A DNA stretch of 64,000 bases. It comes from Stenogyne calaminthoides. Lineage: Eukaryota > Streptophyta > Magnoliopsida > Lamiales > Lamiaceae. The position numbers and the translations under genes are program-made. Numbering within the stretch: position 1 is the first letter of the stretch; each line of letters opens with the position of its first letter. Positions 36,604 to 50,044 of this stretch are shown here, piece after piece. The stretch lies in assembly GCA_037126765.1 (NCBI GenBank), contig JBBCBC010000012.1:310001-374000 (forward strand), given 5' to 3'. The notes under the pieces are model-generated. The model was not told the origin of the DNA. It did not search any database and worked only from the letters and a program-made list of their open reading frames with translations.

Positions 36604-36719
36604 ATCTCCCACTTATACTCAAGGTGCGCTTAAGTATACTACATCATTTCTCGTGTAGTTTCTAACACGTGACATCTAATGTCACCTACACTAACCTAAT
36701 AATATCTCCCACTTATACT

Positions 36720-38008
36720 CAAAGCAGTTGGCAACGGTCTTGACACCCATTCCTTCCACATGACTCTCGAATTTATTACGAGGCGGACCCTTTGTGAATG
36801 GATCGCTGGGTTGTCTTCGACGCGATCTTTACCACCTCTATATCTCCTCTCTTAACGATTTCTCGTATAAGATGGTATTTCCTTTCAATGTGTTTCTTTG
36901 GCCTTGTGGGCTCTTGGTTCCTTGAATTTGCAAATCGATCCGGCATTGTCACAATAAAATGTGATTGTCTTTGGGCAAATCGGAACTACATTCAAGTCCA
37001 CTAGGAAGTTCTTGAGCCAAACCCTTTTTTTTGCCTGCATAGCAAGACTACATATTCGCTTCCATGGTAGAATCTGCGATGCATTTACGCTAACGCTTCT
37101 CCATGTCATGGCTCCTCCCCATGCAAAAAACACACTGGGAGGTAGATTTTTACGGAATCTAAGTCCGATTGGAAATCCGAGTTCGTGTGGCCGATGGGGA
37201 TTAGACTATCGACCGATAAACCAACATTCTATCTCGAGTTCTTTTTAGATACTTGTAATGTTTTTTAGCGTCAATCAATGTTCTTTCCCGGGTTACTTTG
37301 ATATCTTGCCACCATGCCAAGCGGAAAAGCGGATATCCGGGTCTCGTACTGAGCATTGGATACATAAGGCTTCCGACAGCCAAAGCATAAGGAATGCCTT
37401 TCATGTCATCTATCTCCTTTTGTGTCTTAGGGCACATTTCCTTGGATAGATGGATTCCATGCCTGAAAGGTACGAAGCCTTTCTTAGAATCCTGCATGCT
37501 GAATCGTTTCAAGACAGTGTCTATGTATGAAGCTTGCGATAAGCCTATCATCCTTTTCTTGCGATCTCGAGTGATCTTGATCCCAAGGATGTGCCCGGCT
37601 TCCCCTAAGTCCTTCATATCAAACTGTTTTGAAAGCCATGCCCTTACGTCTGATAACACCTTTACATCGTTCCCGATGAGTAAAATGTCGTCTACGTATA
37701 GTACTAAGAATACCAATGCAGTTCCGACACGCTTTTTGTACACACAACTTTCGAACTCATTTTGATCAAACCCATAAGACTTTATAACATGATCAAAACA
37801 TTGGTTCCAAGCTCTGGATGCTTGTTTAAGTCCGTAAATGGACTTCATCAGCGTACAAACTAGGTGTTCTTGGCCCTTTTCAATGAAGCCTTGGGGTTGT
37901 TGCATATAGATTTCTTCATCAAGACTTCCGTTAAGGAAAGCTGTCTTGACATCCATTTGCCAGATTTGAAAATCGAGATGCACAGCAATCGACAAGAGAA
38001 TTCGGATG
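36720..38008 (-). pseudogene. Element B RT and RNase H, 3' part
   Basis: The frame 37995-37201 carries QMDVKTAFLNGSLDEEIY, YGLKQASRAWNQCF, an intact LYVDDILLIG and MKDLGEAGHILGIKITRD. It becomes frameshifted at RPGYPLFRLAWW. RNase H is in pieces: SVSVNASQILPWK reads where SVKQ... is expected (37133-36885), and the last part with the ADPFTKG-like segment is near 36790. Broken by several indels. Confidence 0.85.
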
Positions 38009-39838
38009 TGTTGGGATTATACTGGAAAGTATGCTTTTACTTTGTATAATCAAACTGAATTTCGGACTTATTTACTAAATTAAATTCTTTATCACTGATG
38101 CTGTGAATATCATCGAATGTTACATATATTTACTGCATAACTGTTCAATAAATAGTACATGTTACATTGTAGTTATTTTAGTGATACCAGATCACAGAAG
38201 ATTAAATTAACAGTTCCTTGTAACCAAAAGTACACCATTCACGACCTAGATGGAAATGAACAATCCATCGTGAAAGGTTGAAGTGTAACGCTCAGATTGG
38301 CTTGTCTTGACCAAAGAGATTACACTAGTGCATGTCTAGTGCACTGAAGAGGACCTACAGGAGGACAAATTCTTCAGAACTGAACTAGGAAGAATTAGAC
38401 CTCAATGGTTCGTTATTTCTTAATCTTCGTCCCTTAAATAGGATCGCCTGTGGTTAGTAAGTATTGCTTTGACTTATTACGGGTAGAGAATCAACGAGAT
38501 TCAATAGTTTATATCTTGGGCAATATTATTGGTCACATGTGTAGCTAAGATTTAATACGGAGAATCGTGTGCAAGTACGCTTGTTCGATTTGCCCCCTTG
38601 GGAGGTTCATAAGTTTTATCATACCAAATCTTGCAAGTGGAACTAGTTTCCGGTATGAGTAATAATGTTGAACCGTTCCTTTATCAAGGACAAAAAGATA
38701 TTAATTAATGGAAAGCTATTTCAGTGGCTTGAGTTAATTAATGGGCTAGATAATCTTAAACACGGGAAATAATAACCGGGAGCCATATTGACTATAATAT
38801 GGGTTATGATGGATAGTGCAATATTAATTATGTAGTGGGATTAATTAATATTTTATGGGCTTGAATAATATTGTGGCTCAATATTGATAATTCAAGATCC
38901 ATTGGAAGGTCCAATCTTAATTCTCCTAAAGGTCCCCCAAGTAGCCCAACATAAAGTCCAATAACTGGAAAATGTGTTTAAAAATAAAATAAATATTTGT
39001 TGCTAATTTTCCTCTCTTTTTCGAAAATTATGAATAAAAGGGGAGAAAGATTTTCTTTGAATTTTGTTATGGAATGAAGATATGTATTCTTGAAATACAA
39101 GATTATCTCATTAAATTCAAGAAATCTCCCACTTGGTTATTCATATGTATATTTAGAATTTTTTGAATAATTAAGGGAAAGAAAGATTTTCTTGATTTTC
39201 TTGAAAAGATATTATGGAAGATATGTATTTCTTGGAATACATAAATATCTCATAAATTTAAGAAGATCCAAATCTTGGAATCTTGATCCTTAAATTTCGA
39301 AAATTCCATAACAAGATGAGGTGGGATTTTTTGTGAAATATTTAATTGTGGAGAAAAGAATATAGGAGATATATTCAAGATTTCTTGGAGATCAAGAAAA
39401 GATTTTCCCACATTAGTTTTTCCCCAAAATTTTGACCACCACTCCATCTATAAATAGGGGATGATTCTTTCATTCCCAAGTACAATTCCTTGTACTGAAA
39501 AAATTAGTAAATCCACAAAAGTGGGGCAACAATTTTTTTTTCCTTTTAGTTAATTGTTCGCGAGTGTCCTTCCACTGGATTGTCGAGCAAGGACTAGGGA
39601 ATACTTGGGAAGGTTTTTTGGTGTGTGTTCATCAACAAGGCCATCGCCATTCCAAGAGGTAAGTTCACGTAAACTCGTAGTAATTCCGCATGCGTAGGAT
39701 TTACGTGAATTATTTATATGCATGATTTGTTATTATTTGAATTAATATAGGATTAATTCATGCTAGTAATAATTGGTAGAATTAAATTTGTATTTAAATA
39801 TTCATCCCGAATAGATCCAGACAATTCGTTCCCCAACA
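38009..39838 (+). repeat. Block E LTR 1 (outer left)
   Basis: 1830 bp, TGTTGGGATTATACTGG...GTTCCCCAACA, TATA box 39449-39456. Shares subtype variants with LTR 4, such as CCGAATAGATCCAG(A/G)CAATTC near the end. Confidence 0.9.
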
Positions 39839-39840
39839 AT

Positions 39841-39852
39841 TGGTATCAGAGC
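39841..39852 (+). promoter_or_regulatory. Block E primer binding site (tRNA-iMet)
   Basis: TGGTATCAGAGC two bases after LTR 1. It is the only intact primer site in the block. Confidence 0.9.
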
Positions 39853-40412
39853 CTCGGTTTCGGGCTCTGATCTTTAAATTGTAATTTAATTCGCTTTCAT
39901 TAAATTTGAAATTGGATAGTAGAATTGCTAGATCTTTTTTTGCAGGTATCCAATTGTCATGGAATTTAATGTGTTTATTTATGCATGCATATAAATTGTT
40001 GTTTTTAATTCGATTCGTTCGAATTCGTTTTGCCTCGTGAGAAAATCCACGAGTAGATTAGAATTTGTTTGATTTGATCAATGTAATAGACTAGTCTAGA
40101 TCTAGGTTTATTTATTTTTGTAAAATAAACTGCAACCGGATCGGAAATGGAGGCGGAGACGAAGAATTAAAAGACGGGATCCGGAACCGGGCGTAGGCAG
40201 CGTGCATCACGCGAAACATGCCAAAGGAGGCTGTGCGACGCGTGACGCGCAGATGCATGCGGCATGGGGCGAGGCCGCTGGCCGCCGCGTGTGGATCGAG
40301 GTCGGGCGAGGTGATCGTGCGACCTAAGGCCAGGCACGCGACGGGCGACGCGGGCGAGGGCGGCATCGGCGTGGATCGGCGTGGGCGGCGTCTTATTTGG
40401 GATCTGGCCGAC
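39853..40412 (+). other. Block E leader, ending in a GC-rich island
   Basis: AT-rich leader, then a GC-rich island at about 40170-40412 unlike those of C, D or F. It joins abruptly to pol sequence at GAGAAGTGCAC (40413). The rest of the leader, gag and protease are missing. Confidence 0.65.
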
Positions 40413-43400
40413 GAGAAGTGCACTCGTCTTTTGAAGACAGAGTTTTAATTCTAAGAGATGTTCTTTCGTTCCAAGTTTTAGAAAGAATTTGATTTTGGTT
40501 TCTAAACTTTTTTCATGATGGATATTCGGTTACTTTTAATAAAGTTGTTACCATTTTCTTTTTGATAAATTTATCTCGTCATGGAACGTTTGTCGAATAA
40601 TCTCTATACAATTAAATGCACACCACTCACTTAAATGCATCCTATAACACATCAACTGTTTCCGAGAAAAGAAAACGTTCATCGGGCGTGAGCGAGACAC
40701 TTCTTTGGCATCTAAGATTAGGTCATATAAATCGAAAAGAGGATCCAAAGGTTGGTGAAAGGCGGTTCACTAGAGTTTCTCAAAGTTGAACCAATTCCAA
40801 CCTGCGAATCATGTTTGGAGGGTAAAATGACCAAGAGGGCATTTGGAGCCAAGGGAATAGAGCCAAAGAAGTGTTAGAGATCGTTCACCTGGATGTATGT
40901 GGTCCAATGTCAACCAAAGCAAGAGGAGGTTATGAGTATTTTGTCACTTTTATTGATGATTACTCAAAGTATGCGGTTACATTTTCCTTATGAAGCATAA
41001 ATCGAGACCTTTGAGAAATTCAAAGAATTTAAGGCTCAAGCAAGAGAATCATAGGAAAAAATGTATCAAGTCTCTACGATCCGATCGTGGAGGCGAATAC
41101 CCGGCGATGAGTTTTTGAACTACTTATCGATGAAGGATTGCATCCCACTCATCGCACACCGGAACCCCTCAACAAAAGCGGGGTTGCAGAGCGAAAAAAT
41201 AGAACTCTTTTTGGAAATGGTTAGATCTATGATGAGTTATGCGGATCTTCCCAAGTCGATTACGGGGTCATGCCTTGAAACAGCAGACTTACATTCGAAC
41301 TTGGTGCCATCCAAATCGGTTCCCAAAACTCCCAAAGAATTGTGGACTGGGCGCAAGCCTAGTATGAGACACATGAGAATTTGGGGGTGTCCGGCCTACG
41401 TGTTGGAGAAGGAAGCCAGAAAATTGGATCCTCGATCGGAATTAAGGTTGTTTGTAGGATACCCCGAGGGAACAAAAGGGTGTATGTTCTATGGTCCCGA
41501 AGATCAAAAGGTGGTAATAAACACCCACTTTAGATTTTTGGAAGAAGACTATATGAACGAAAGAAGACCCAGAAGTGAGATTACCTTAAATGAGCTAAGG
41601 AGGTAAACCTCAATGCCAACTGTACAAGATGATATACCAAACGACACACTTACACAATCGGAACCTCGTCGTAGTGGGAGGGTTGTGAAATAGCCCGAGA
41701 GATTCATGGGAATAGGAGAGTCCACGGATTTGATTCGGACAAGATTTAATCGGACCCATGGACATATGACGAGGCAATCCAAGACAAGGATGCAGATTCT
41801 TGGCAAACAGCAATGAAAGCCTAAATGGGTTCTATGTTTCATAACAAAGTGTGGGAGCTAGCATAACCACTTAATGGGGTCAAACCCATTGGTTGCAAGT
41901 GGGTGTATAAGAGAAAAAGAGGTCCGGACGGGAAGGTGGAAACCTTCAAAGCAAGACTAGTGGTGAAAGGTTATACTCAAAAAGAAGGGATCGATTATGA
42001 GGAAACTTTTTCGCCCGTAGCCATGCTTAAGTCCATCTGAATTCTCTTATCGATTGCTGCGCATCTTAACTTTGAAATCTGGCAAATGGATGTCAAGACA
42101 GCTTTCCTTAACGGAAGTCTTGATTAATAGATCTATATGCAACAACCCCAAGGCTTCATTGAAAAAGGCCAAGAACACCTAGTTTGTAAGCTCGTGAAGT
42201 CCATTTACGGACTCAAATAGGCATCCAGAGCTTGGAACCAATGTTTTGATCATGTTATAAAGTCTTATGGGTTCGATCAAAATGAGTTCGAAAGTTGTGT
42301 GTACAAAAAGCGTGTCGAAACTGCATTGGTATTCTTAGTACTATACGTAGACGACATTCTGATCATCGGGAACGATGTGAAGGTGTTATCAGACGTAAGG
42401 GCATGGCTTTCAAAACAGTTTGATATGAAGGACTTAGGGGAAGCCGAACACATCCTTGGGATCAAGATCACTCGAGATCGCAAGAAAATGATGATAGGCT
42501 TATCATGAAAGCTTCATACATAGACACCGTCTTGAAACGATTGAAAGATGCAAGATTCCAAGAATGGCTTCGTACCTTTCAGACATGGAATCTATATATC
42601 CAAGAAAATGTGCCCTAAGACGCAAAAGGAGATAGATGACATAAGAGGCATTCCTTATGCTTGGTACCGTCGGAAGCCTTATGTATGCAATCTCAGGTGT
42701 TTGAATTTGGATATCCGCTTTGCCGTTGGCATGGTGGCAAGATATCAAAGTGGCAGGGGAAAGAGCATTGGACGGCGATTAAAAACATTACGAAGTATCC
42801 GAAAAGAACTCGGGATAGAATGTTGATTTATCGATCGAGATAGTCAATCCCCATCGGCTACCCGGACTCGGATTTCCAATTAGACATAGACTCGGAAAAT
42901 CTACCTCCAGTAGTGTTTTTTGCATGGGGGGGAGCCGTGACATGGAGAAGCGTCAAGCGAAATCGTCGCAGATTCTACCATGGAAGCGAATATGTAGTCG
43001 CTAACTGCGAGGCGTGCGAAAAAAGCGGTTTGGCTCAAGAACTTCCTAGTGGACTTGGATGTGGTTACGAATTTGCCCAAAGAGAATCATCGTTTATTGT
43101 GACAATGCCGAAGCGATTTGCAAATTCAAGGGAACCACGAGCCCACAAAGCCAGCAAACACATTGAAAGAAAATACCATCTTATACGAGATATCGTTAAG
43201 AGTGGAGATATAGATGTGGCAAAGATAGCGTCTGAGGACAACCTAGCAGATCCATTCACAAAGGGTCTGCCTCTGAATACATTCGAGAGACATGTGGAAG
43301 GAATGGGTGTCAAGACCGATTTGCCAATCTGCTTTGAGTATAAGTGGGAGAAATTATTAGGTTCGTGTAGGTGACATTAGATGTCACTGATCTACACGAG

Positions 43401-43448
43401 ACATGTTGTAGTATACTTAAAAGCAAACTTTGAGTATAAGTGGGAGAT
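40413..43448 (+). pseudogene. Block E first pol remnant (pre-integrase to RNase H)
   Basis: Begins in the pre-integrase segment (SFEDRVLILRDVL). Integrase and RT are spread over several frames: NLVPSKSVPKTPKELWTG (41061-41606), KPIGCKWVYKRKRGPDG near 41890, LVFLVLYVDDILIIG (42299-42508, RT catalytic site intact), and RNase H ending HKASKHIERKYHLIRDIV and ADPFTKGLPLNTFE (42913-43374). Stops include TAG for CAG at 41691 (KQPE to K*PE) and at 42218, and TGA at 42038. A duplicated purine tract with a clear hairpin lies at 43333-43448. Confidence 0.85.
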
Positions 43449-45298
43449 TGTTGGGATTATACTGGAAAGTATGCTTTTTACTTTTGTATAATCAAAACTG
43501 AATTTCGGACTTATTTACTGAAATAAATTGTTTATCACTGATGCTTTAAATATTATCGAATGTTACATATATTTATCGCATAACTGTTCAATAATTCGTA
43601 CGTGTTACATTGTAGTTAATTTAGTGATACCAGATCACATAAGATTAAATTAACAGTCCCTTGTAACTAAAAGTACGCCATTCACTACCTAGATGGAAAT
43701 GAACAATCCATCGTGAAAGGTTGAAGTGTAAGGCTTAGATTGGCTTGTCTTGACCAAGAGATTACACTAGTGCATGACTGATGCACTGAATAGGACCTAC
43801 AGGAGGACAAATTCTTCAGAACTGAACAAGGAAGAATTAGACCTCAGTGGTTCGTTATTTCTTAATCTTTGTTCCTTAAATAGGATCACGTGTGATTGGT
43901 AACTATTGTTTTGACTTATCATGGGTAGAGAATCAACGAGATTCAATACTTTTTATCTTGGGCAATATTATTGGTCACATGTGATTGCTAAGATTTAATA
44001 CGGAGAATCGTGTGCAAGTATGCTTGTTCGATTTGCCCCCTTGGGAGGTTCATAAGTTTTATCATACCAAATCTTGCAAGTGGAATTAGTTTCCGGTATG
44101 GATAATAATGTTGAACCGTTCCTTGACCAAGGACAAAAGATATTAATTAATGGAAAGCTATTTCAGTGGCTTGAATTAATTAATGGGCTAGATAATCTTA
44201 AACACGGGAAATAATAACCGGGAGCCATATTGACTTTAATATGGTTAAGATGGATAGTGCAATATTAATTATGTAGTGGGAATAATTAATATTTATGGGC
44301 TTGAATAATATTGTGGCTCAATATTGATAATTCAAGATCCATTGGAATGTCCAATCTTAATTCTCTTAAAGGCCCCCTGAGTAGCCCAACATATAGTCCA
44401 ATAACTGAAAAAGGTGTTTAAAATAAAATAAATATTGTTGCTTATTTTTCCTAATTATTTTCGAAATTTAAAGATAAAAGGGAGAAAGATTTTTCTTTGA
44501 ATTTTTTGTTATGGAATGAAGATATGTATTCTTGGAATGCAAGATTATCTCATTAAATTCAAGAAATCTCCCACTTGGTTATTTATAAGGAAGATTTCGA
44601 AATTTTGAAAGATAAAGGGCAAGAAAGATTTTCTTGATTTTCTTGAAAAGATATTATGGAAGATATGTATTTCTTGAAATACAAGAATATCTCATAAATT
44701 CAAGAAGATCCAAATCTTGGATTCTTGCCTATTATTTTCAAAAATATCCCATAACCAAGAGTAAGTGGGATTTTGTGGAATATTATAATTATGGAAAAAA
44801 GAATATATGAGATATATTCAAGATTTCTTGGAGATCAAGAAAAGATTTTCCCACATTATCTTGCCCACAATTTTCGACCACTTGTGCTCTATAAATAGGG
44901 GATGATTCTTTCATTCCCAAGTACAATTCCATGTGCTGAAAAAATTAGTAAATCCACAAAGGTGGTGCAACATAATTTATTTTTCCCTTTTGTTAATTGT
45001 TCACAAGTGTCCTACCACCGGATAGTCGAACAAGGATTAAGGGAATACTTGGGAAGTTCTTTTGGTTAGTCTAATCAGCCAGATCACTGCCATCCCAAGA
45101 GGTACGTTCACGTAAACTCGTAGAATTCCTCATACGTAGGATTTACGTGAATTAATTATATGCATGATATGTTGTTGGATTATTATTTGAATTAATATAG
45201 GATTAATTCATGCTAGTAATAATTACAAGAATTAAATTTGTATTTAAATATTCACCCCGAATAGATCTGTGCAACTTATTCCCCAACACTTGGCCAAG
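43449..45298 (+). repeat. Block E LTR 2 (inner)
   Basis: 1850 bp, TGTTGGGATTATACTGG...TTATTCCCCAACA, TATA box 44890-44897. Shares variants with LTR 3 only, such as TGCTTTTTACTTTTGTATAA near the start and GATCTGTGCAA near the end. I count about 2 differences from LTR 3 in the first ~165 bases by eye. Confidence 0.9.
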
Positions 45299-46118
45299 TG
45301 GCCGGCCGGATGCGGGCGTGCATCCCGGCTGCGAGCTACTTGGTGTGGCGTTTCGAGACGGAGTTCTTTTCGAGACGATCGAGTGGGAGAAATTCAAGAC
45401 GGTGTTTCTTCAAGATCAAGCCAAGAAAAATCAAACCATGACAATTGGATAATTTGTGCCCAATATGTTTATTTTTCTGCTTTGCTTGATTTATTATTGT
45501 GCTATCTTATGCTTTATTTAATTTGTTTAAATGTGTTTGCATGAGAGTTGCCCAATGAAAAATCTCACCTTCAAAAATTACTAAGTATGTTTAAATAATT
45601 AATTGACAATTTTATTCCGGATAATAAAATTGAATTAATTTTGACCTCCATGATTTATTTATTTGTGAATTCTTTTGGAGAAATTCCCCCCACGGGACGG
45701 TCAAAAGATAGCTTTCACATGAATGAATTCCAAATGGATGATTGTGGGTTATTATTAGTGGCGACGATGACCCTCCCCACGAGGCTCGTTCAATACGAAA
45801 TAATAATCCTGTATTTAATCATGGTTATTACTTAGGTATAAAATTGATATGCATATACTTCCCCGAAGTCCCTGTCAATTTTATATTGGTCAAGTGGGAG
45901 CCAACTATTAATCTGGATATTAAAGGTTTGTAACTGTTCTTGTTTGTAACCTGCTTGAATGTGTTTAAATAATGACCCACCCCACGTGGCTTATTTAAAC
46001 TGTTTTGAGATGTTGGCTAATGCAAGTTCATATTTTTTTTGAGCTTTTAATATGATACATGTGATCGAACCTTGTGATATTTTGTGCTTATGCATATTAT
46101 TGTTTATTTCAGTTCATC
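45299..46118 (+). other. Element F leader, 5' truncated
   Basis: Starts in a GC-rich island (CTTGGCCAAGTGGCCGGCCG) directly after LTR 2, with no primer site. It then follows the family-conserved leader to gag. The open frames here are not conserved between copies. Confidence 0.65.
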
Positions 46119-47072
46119 ATGTCGCAACCTTTTAATCCACTATTCAATATACTTAAAGACAATTTACTTACTGGTGAAAACTTTGTTGATTGGAATCAAA
46201 AACTTACTATTGTCCTCACTGCACAAAGCCATAACTAGGTTCTCACTACACCTAAACCGGAAAAGCCAAAAGTTGAGTCCACTAAAACGGTTAAGAAAGA
46301 GTATGCTGACTGGGAGCGTTCCAACGAAATAGCAAAGTGTACCATCTTGGCTTCTATGTCAGATGTGTTGCAACACCAACACCAGAACGTTGAGACCGCT
46401 GCAGACATCATGACTAGTCTTAAAGCGATGTTTCAACATCAGAACCATGTGGCTCGTCAGATCACCATGAGGGACTTGCTCTCTATGAAAATGGTGGAGG
46501 GAACGCCCGTAAGGGAGCACGTTCTCCAGATGATGGCTCACCTTAACAAACTTGAGGTACTTGGAGCTGAATACGATATCGAGACCCAAATCGATTTCGT
46601 GCTCCACTCTCTGCCGAAAAGTTTTGAGCAGTTCAGGCTGAACTACCAGATGAATAATCAGAAGTTCTCGATGCCTGATCTGTTGCAAGCTTTAGTCTCG
46701 GCGGAGGCGATATTGGGGCAAAAGAGCCAAGCCTTGGTGGCAAATGGACCTTCTTCTTCTTCTAGGCCAAGGGGTGGTAAGAACAAGAAAAGGGACAAAG
46801 GCCACAAGCAAGTGAACTCAAGTGTTGCCAATGGCAAAGAAAGGGTGAAGAAGGGTGGAGGTGCGAACAAGCCAGCTAAGGGGAAGTGCTTCAACTGCGG
46901 TGAAAAAGGACATTGGAGGTCAGCCTGTTCCAAACCCAAAAGGAATGGAAAGAAAGGTAATTCTCACGCACTAGTTGTTGAAACTTGTTTAGCGGCGTAT
47001 GCCTCCCATTTATGGGTGGTGGATACGGGATCCACTGATCATGTTTGTTTCACATTACAGGGGTTCAAGTAG
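46119..47072 (+). pseudogene. Element F gag, most complete copy
   Basis: Starts MSQPFNPLFNILKDNLLTGEN at 46119. One TAG near 46236 stands where D has Trp (AQKHYWIL against AQSHN*VL). After it the frame is open for 278 codons: gag core with QNVETAADIMTSLKAMFQH and VEGTPVREHVLQMMAHLNKLEVLGAEYD, a basic linker, the zinc knuckle CFNCGEKGHWRSAC, and the protease start WVVDTGSTDHVCF. It stops at TAG 47070-47072, where D has Arg (GFKRTRQL). Reading gag, protease and pol as one frame is normal for copia elements. Confidence 0.88.
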
Positions 47073-50044
47073 ACCCAGCAACTTAGTGAGAGTGAGATCC
47101 TCATCACACTGGGCGATGCTACGAGAGTGGCAGCTGAAGCAGTGGGAGAAATGCACCTGTCTTTTGAAGATAGAGTTTTAATTTTAAGAGATGTTCTTTA
47201 CGTTCCGAATTTTAGAAAGAATTTAATTTCAGTTTCTAAACTTTTTCATGATAGATATTCGGTTACTTTTAATAAAGTTGTTACCATTTCTCTCTTTGAT
47301 AAATTTATCTGTCATGGAACGTTGTCGAATAATCTTTATACAATTAAATGTGCACACCACTCACAAAATGCATCCTATAACACATCAACTGTTTCCGAAG
47401 AAAAGAAAACGTTCATCAGACGTGAACGAGACACTTCTTTGGCATCTAAGATTGGGTCATATAAATCCAAAGGTTGGTGAAAGACGGTTCACTGGAGTTT
47501 CTCCAAGTTAAACCAATTCCAACCTGCGAATCATGTTTGGAGGGTAAAATGACCAAGAGGGCATTTGAAGCCAAGGGGAATAGAGCCAAAGAAGTGTTAG
47601 AGATCGTTCACATAGATGTATGTGGTCCAATGTCAACCAAAGCAAGAGGAGGTTATGAGTATTTTGTCACTTTTATTGATGATTACTCAAGGTACGGTTA
47701 TATTTTCCTTATGAAGCATAAATCTGAGACCTTTGAGAAATTCAAAGAATTTAAGGCTCAAGCAGAGAATCATAGGGAAAAATGTATCAAGTCTCTACGA
47801 TCAGATCGTGGAGGCGAATACCTTAGCGATGAGTTTTTGAACTACTTATCTGATGAAGGGATTGCATCCCAGCTCACCGCACCCGGAACACCTCAACAAA
47901 ACGGGGTTGCAGAGCGAAGAAACAGAACTCTTTTGGAAATGGTTAGATCTATGATGAGTTATGCGGATCTTCCCAAGTCGTTCTGGGGTCATGCCTTGGA
48001 AACAACAGCTTACATTCTGAACTTGGTGCCATCAAAACCGGTTCCCAAAACTCCCAAAGAATTGTAGACAGGGCACAAGCCAAGTATGAGACACATGAGA
48101 ATTTGGGGGTGTCCGGCCTACGTGTTGGACAAAGAAGCCGGAAAATTGGATCCTCGATCAGAATTAAGGTTGTTTGTGGGATACCCCGAGGGAACAAAAG
48201 GGTGTATGTTCTATGGTCCCGAAGATCAAAAGGTGGTAATAAGCACCCACTTTAGATTTTTGGAAGAAGACTATTTGAACGAAAGAAGACCCAGAAGTGA
48301 GACTACCTTAAATGAGGTAAGAGGGCTAACCTCAATGCCAACTGTACAAGATGACATACCAAACGACACACTTACACAACTAGAGCCTCGTTGTAGTGGG
48401 AGGGTTGTGAAACAGCCCGAGAGATTCATGGGAATAGGAGAGTCCTCGGACTTGATTCCCGGACAAGACTAATCAGACCCATGGACATATAACGAGGCAA
48501 TCCAAGACAAGGATGCAGATTCTTGGCAAACAGCAATGAAAGCCGAAATGGGTTCTATGTTTCATAACAAAGTGTGGGAGCTAGTCGAACCACTTAATGG
48601 GGTCAAACCCATTGGTTGCAAGTGGGTGTATCAGAGAAAAAGAGGACCGGACGGGAAGGTGGAAACCTTCAAAGCAAGACTAGTGGTGAAAGGTTATACT
48701 CAGAAAGAAGGGATCGATTATGAGGAAACTTTTTTGCACGTAGCCATGCATAAGTCCATCCGAATTCTCTTATCGATTGCTGCGCATCTTGACTTTGAAA
48801 TCTGGCAAATGGATGTTAAGACAGCTTTCCTTAACGGAAGTCTTGATGAAGAGATCTATATGCAACAACCCCAAGGCTTCATTGAAAAAGGCCAAGAACA
48901 CCTAGTTTGTAAGCTCATGAAGTCCATTTATGGACTCAAACAGGCATCCAGAGCTTGGAACCAATGTTTTGATCATGTTATAAAGTCTTATGGGTTTGAT
49001 CAAAACGAGTATGAAAGTTGTGTGTATAAAAAGCGTGTCGAAGCGCATTGGTATTCTTAGTACTATCGTAGATGACATTTCGATCATCGGGAACGATGTA
49101 AAGGTGTTATCGGGGCGTAAGGGCATGGCTTTCAAAACAGTTTGATATGAAGGACTTAGGGGAAGCCGCACACATCCTTGGGATCAAGATCACTCGAGAT
49201 CGCAAGAAAAGGATGATAGGCTTATCGCAAGTTTCATACATAGACACTGTCTTGAAACGATTCAACATGCAAGACTCCAAGAAAGACATTACCTTTCGGA
49301 CATGGAATCCATCTATCAAGAAAATGTGCCCTAAGGCAAAAAGGAGATAGATGACATGAGAGACATTCCTTATGCTTGGTACCGCCGGAAGCCTTATGTA
49401 TGCAATGTCTTTGTGCGAGACCAGGATATCTGCTTTTGTCGTTGGCATGGTGGCAAGATATCAAAGTAACCGGGGAGAGAACATTGATGGCGATTAAAAA
49501 ACATTCAAGTATCTGAAAAGAACTCGAGATAGAATGTTGGTTTATCAGTCGGATAATCTAATCCCCATAGGCTACACGGACTCGGATTTCCAATCAGACT
49601 TAGATTCCAGAAAATCTACCTCCGGTAGTGTGTTTTGCATGGGGGGAGGAGCCATGACATGGAGAAGCGTTAAGTAGAAATGCGTCATGGATTCTACCAT
49701 GGAAGCGAATATGTAGCGCTAAGGTAGCAAAAAAGAAGCGGTTTGGCTCAAGAACTTCCTAATGGACTTGGATGTGGTTCGAATTTGCCCAATGAGAATC
49801 TTCATTTATTGTGACAATGTCGGAGCAGTTGCAAATTCAAGGGAACCATGAGCCCACAAAGCCAGCAAACACATTGAAAGGAAATACCATCTTATACGAG
49901 ATATCATTAAGAGAGGAGATATAGATGTGGCAAAGATAGCGTCTGAGGACAACCTAGCAGATCCATTCACAAAGGGTATGCCTCTGAATACATTCGAGAG
50001 ACATGTGGAAGGAATGGGTGTCAAGACCGTTGCCAATCTGCTTT
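47073..50044 (+). pseudogene. Element F pol (protease end, integrase, RT, RNase H)
   Basis: Continues the gag frame to about 47470 with VLYVPNFRKNLISVSKLF. A frameshift there leads into one long frame (47474-49060) interrupted only by TAG 48065 and TAA 48470. It holds CESCLEGK, the integrase positions VHIDVCGP, FIDDYSRYGY and NGVAERRNRT, and RT GCKWVYQRKRGPDG, QMDVKTAFLNGSLDEE and YGLKQASRAW. The frame breaks just before YVDD (near 49050, where two bases are missing in TACTATCGTAGATG). RT end 49147-49350 and RNase H (YTDSDFQSDLDSRKS, SVFCMGGGAMTW, ADPFTKGMP) follow in pieces. Not active as read. Confidence 0.88.

Noticed and set aside
40112..40448. Long frames on both strands in the E leader island
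   Set aside because: Composition effect of the GC-rich island, as in element C.
45641..45933. Frames in the leader of element F
   Set aside because: The leader is conserved as nucleotide sequence, but these frames are broken in the matching parts of C and D.
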